Assembly: GCA_016932895.1 (NCBI GenBank) | Contig: JAFGCA010000769.1 | Location: 1-16,716 of the forward strand | Source: Sedimentisphaerales bacterium | Lineage (GTDB): Bacteria; Planctomycetota; Phycisphaerae; Sedimentisphaerales; SG8-4 | Direction of reading: 5' to 3' | Length of the DNA stretch: 16,716 bases | Shown here: positions 15,215 through 16,716 of the stretch, piece by piece | How positions within the stretch are numbered: the stretch's first letter is position 1 | How the letters are laid out: every line of letters starts with the position of its first letter | Position numbers and translations under genes: made by a program | Notes under the pieces: generated by a model | The model's database searches: none | What the model was told of the DNA's origin: nothing | Seen by the model: only the letters and a program-made list of their open reading frames with translations

Positions 15215-16621
15215 ATGAGAGGCAATGAGACAAATCGTGCGGACGGAAGGATCGTCTCTGCCGGCACAAGCCCAGCCACATCGAAAGATGGCGCCGTATC
15301 GCGGCGTCGGTTCCTGAGAAACAGCGCCGCCATCGCGGCCTTCACGGTCATTCCCCGACACGTGTTGGGCGGACCGCGCCACGTAGCCCCGAGCGAGAAG
15401 CTCAACATCGCCGGCATCGGCATCGGCGGGCGCGGACAGGGCGACCTGGACGAGTGCGGCAGCGAGAACATTGTGGCGCTGTGCGATGTCGATGATGCGT
15501 ATGCGGCTCCGGTGTTCAAGCGATATCCCAAGGCTCGGAAGTGGCGTGACTTTCGCAAGATGCTCGACGAGCAGAAGGACATCGATGCGGTGATTGTCGC
15601 CACGCCGGACCATTTGCACGCGGTCGCCAGCATGGCCGCGATCAAGCGGGGCAAGCACGTGTATTGTGAAAAGCCCCTGTCCCATAGCATCTGGGAAGCG
15701 CGTCAGATGGCCGAGGCGGCCCGCGAGGCCGGCGTCGCGACCCAGCTCGGCAACCAGGGCCAGGCATCGGAGAGCAATCGGCTTGTCTCGGAACTCATCT
15801 GGGATGGCGCGATTGGGCCGGTCCGCGAGGTCCATGCTTGGTGCAACCGGCCCATCTCGGCGCGCGGGATCGAGCGGCCGAAGGACACGCCGCCGGTGCC
15901 TCCCACGTTGAACTGGGACTTGTGGCTCGGGCCGTCGAAGTATCGTCTCTATCATCCCGTGTATCTGCCTTTTCGTTGGCGAAGCTGGTGGGATTTCGGC
16001 ACGGGCGTGCTGGGCGACATCGGCTGCCACCAGCTCGATCCGGTCTTTCGGGCACTGAAACTTGGCTACCCCACGACGGTCGAGGCCTGCTCCAGCAACA
16101 TGGATGAGGGAGCCGCCGTGAAAGAGGAAACCGCTCCGAAGTCCTCGATCGTGCGATTCGAGTTTCCGCAGCGCCAGGACATGCCGCCTTTGATGCTGAC
16201 GTGGTACGACGGGGGGCTGATGCCGCCACGACCGGCGGAGCTTCAAGAAGGGCGTCGCTTCGGCAACGCCGACGACAACCTCTTCATCGGGGACAAGGGC
16301 AAGATGCTGGGCTACCGGTTGCTCCCGGAGGCGCGGATGAAGGAGTACGGCAAGCCGCCGCAGATGATCGAGCGTTCGCCCGGGCACCATAAGGAGTGGC
16401 TCAACGCCTGCAAGGGCGGTCCGCCGGCGCGAGCGAATTTCGATTGGGCCGGACCTTTGACCGAGGTGGTTCTGTTAGGCAACGTCGCGCTGAAGATGGA
16501 GAAGCAGCTCTACGAGAAGGGTCTCAAGCTCCATTACGACGGCCCGAACATGCGGGTAACGAATCTCCCTGAGGCCAACCGGTATATCCGCGATACGTAT
16601 CGCGACGGCTGGACGCTCTAA
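15215..16621 (+). CDS. Tat-exported Gfo/Idh/MocA oxidoreductase, subfamily B (copy 3)
   Basis: A predicted extracytoplasmic sugar oxidoreductase of 468 residues, close paralogue of the preceding gene. ATG 15215 is chosen because AAGGAG (15200-15205) lies 9 nt upstream. A frame-open extension to 14780 would overlap the previous gene in another frame. The Tat signal has an unusually long n-region (29 residues) before SRRRFLRNSA, then a hydrophobic stretch and PRHVLGG. The dinucleotide loop is GIGGRG at 69-74. EKPL carries K153. NRPISARGIERP (211-222) replaces the WPQG form of its paralogues, a change near the active site. FGTGVLGDIGCHQLDPVF (261-278) has H272, and RSPGHHKEWLNACK (387-400) follows. 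The substrate may therefore differ from that of copy 2. The TAA stop (16619-16621) leaves 95 nt to the window end. Confidence 0.92.
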   Translation: MRGNETNRADGRIVSAGTSPATSKDGAVSRRRFLRNSAAIAAFTVIPRHVLGGPRHVAPSEKLNIAGIGIGGRGQGDLDECGSENIVALCDVDDAYAAPVFKRYPKARKWRDFRKMLDEQKDIDAVIVATPDHLHAVASMAAIKRGKHVYCEKPLSHSIWEARQMAEAAREAGVATQLGNQGQASESNRLVSELIWDGAIGPVREVHAWCNRPISARGIERPKDTPPVPPTLNWDLWLGPSKYRLYHPVYLPFRWRSWWDFGTGVLGDIGCHQLDPVFRALKLGYPTTVEACSSNMDEGAAVKEETAPKSSIVRFEFPQRQDMPPLMLTWYDGGLMPPRPAELQEGRRFGNADDNLFIGDKGKMLGYRLLPEARMKEYGKPPQMIERSPGHHKEWLNACKGGPPARANFDWAGPLTEVVLLGNVALKMEKQLYEKGLKLHYDGPNMRVTNLPEANRYIRDTYRDGWTL

Positions 16622-16637
16622 GTTCTTATCAAGAGTT

Positions 16638-16711
16638 TTGCAAAATGGAGATTAGGCTTATATTCTTCAAGGAAATCGTTGGTGTGATTTCCTTGAAGAT
16701 GGGGCTTATAT
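16638..16711 (+). promoter_or_regulatory. AT-rich tail: perfect inverted repeat between direct repeats, possible promoter/operator
   Basis: TCTTCAAGGAAATC (16664-16677) and GATTTCCTTGAAGA (16686-16699) form a perfect 14-bp inverted repeat. GGCTTATAT occurs on each side (16655-16663 and 16703-16711), 48 nt apart. TTGCAA (16638-16643) and TATATT (16659-16664) could be weak -35/-10 elements with a short 15-nt spacing. The region may be an operator for a gene beyond the window, a transcript end, or a small mobile repeat. No U-tract follows the stem. Confidence 0.4.
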
Positions 16712-16716
16712 CCCGA

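Overview
The window carries eleven protein genes, all on the + strand, at roughly 60% G+C and with good Shine-Dalgarno sequences. I see no RNA genes, transposases or CRISPR arrays. The gene content is an exported alpha-L-fucosidase, six Tat-exported Gfo/Idh/MocA oxidoreductases, a ThuA-like protein, HEAT-repeat proteins and a DUF1080 (PF06439) protein. That mix is typical of Planctomycetota, probably a Phycisphaerae/Sedimentisphaerales-like member. The phylum is a confident inference; the lower rank is a guess.

Layout. 14-1489: GH29 fucosidase with a very G+T-rich signal-peptide region. 1490-1757: a gap with a perfect TATAAT box, a potentially folded leader, overlapping inverted repeats and a perfect Shine-Dalgarno. 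1758-2756: a cytosolic-looking xylose-isomerase-like TIM barrel. 2830-6770: three tightly packed Gfo/Idh/MocA genes of one subfamily (A), the last two near-duplicates. 6840-8462: a ThuA-like domain fused to HEAT-like repeats. 8576-10441: HEAT repeats plus a C-terminal beta-rich module. 10495-12078: a DUF1080 protein with the same module inserted inside its DUF1080 domain, its two halves in swapped order. 12233-16621: three Gfo/Idh/MocA genes of a second subfamily (B), the last two again close paralogues. 16622-16716: an AT-rich tail with a perfect 14-bp inverted repeat between 9-bp direct repeats.

How the genes may work together. Gfo/Idh/MocA enzymes, PF06439 proteins, ThuA-like proteins and xylose-isomerase-like TIM barrels recur together in bacterial 3-keto-glycoside pathways. 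There a sugar hydroxyl (usually C3) is oxidised, the glycosidic bond is broken by elimination or hydrolysis of the keto sugar, and the product is reduced again. I infer that this locus is such an oxidative glycan-breakdown system, mostly outside the cytoplasm, with the fucosidase as a conventional partner. Six dehydrogenases in two subfamilies suggest a set of substrate or regio-specificities. No transporter, kinase or regulator is visible. Most gaps of 50 nt or more hold a GC-rich hairpin without a U-tract, which suggests mRNA processing or stability control within one long operon rather than strong termination.
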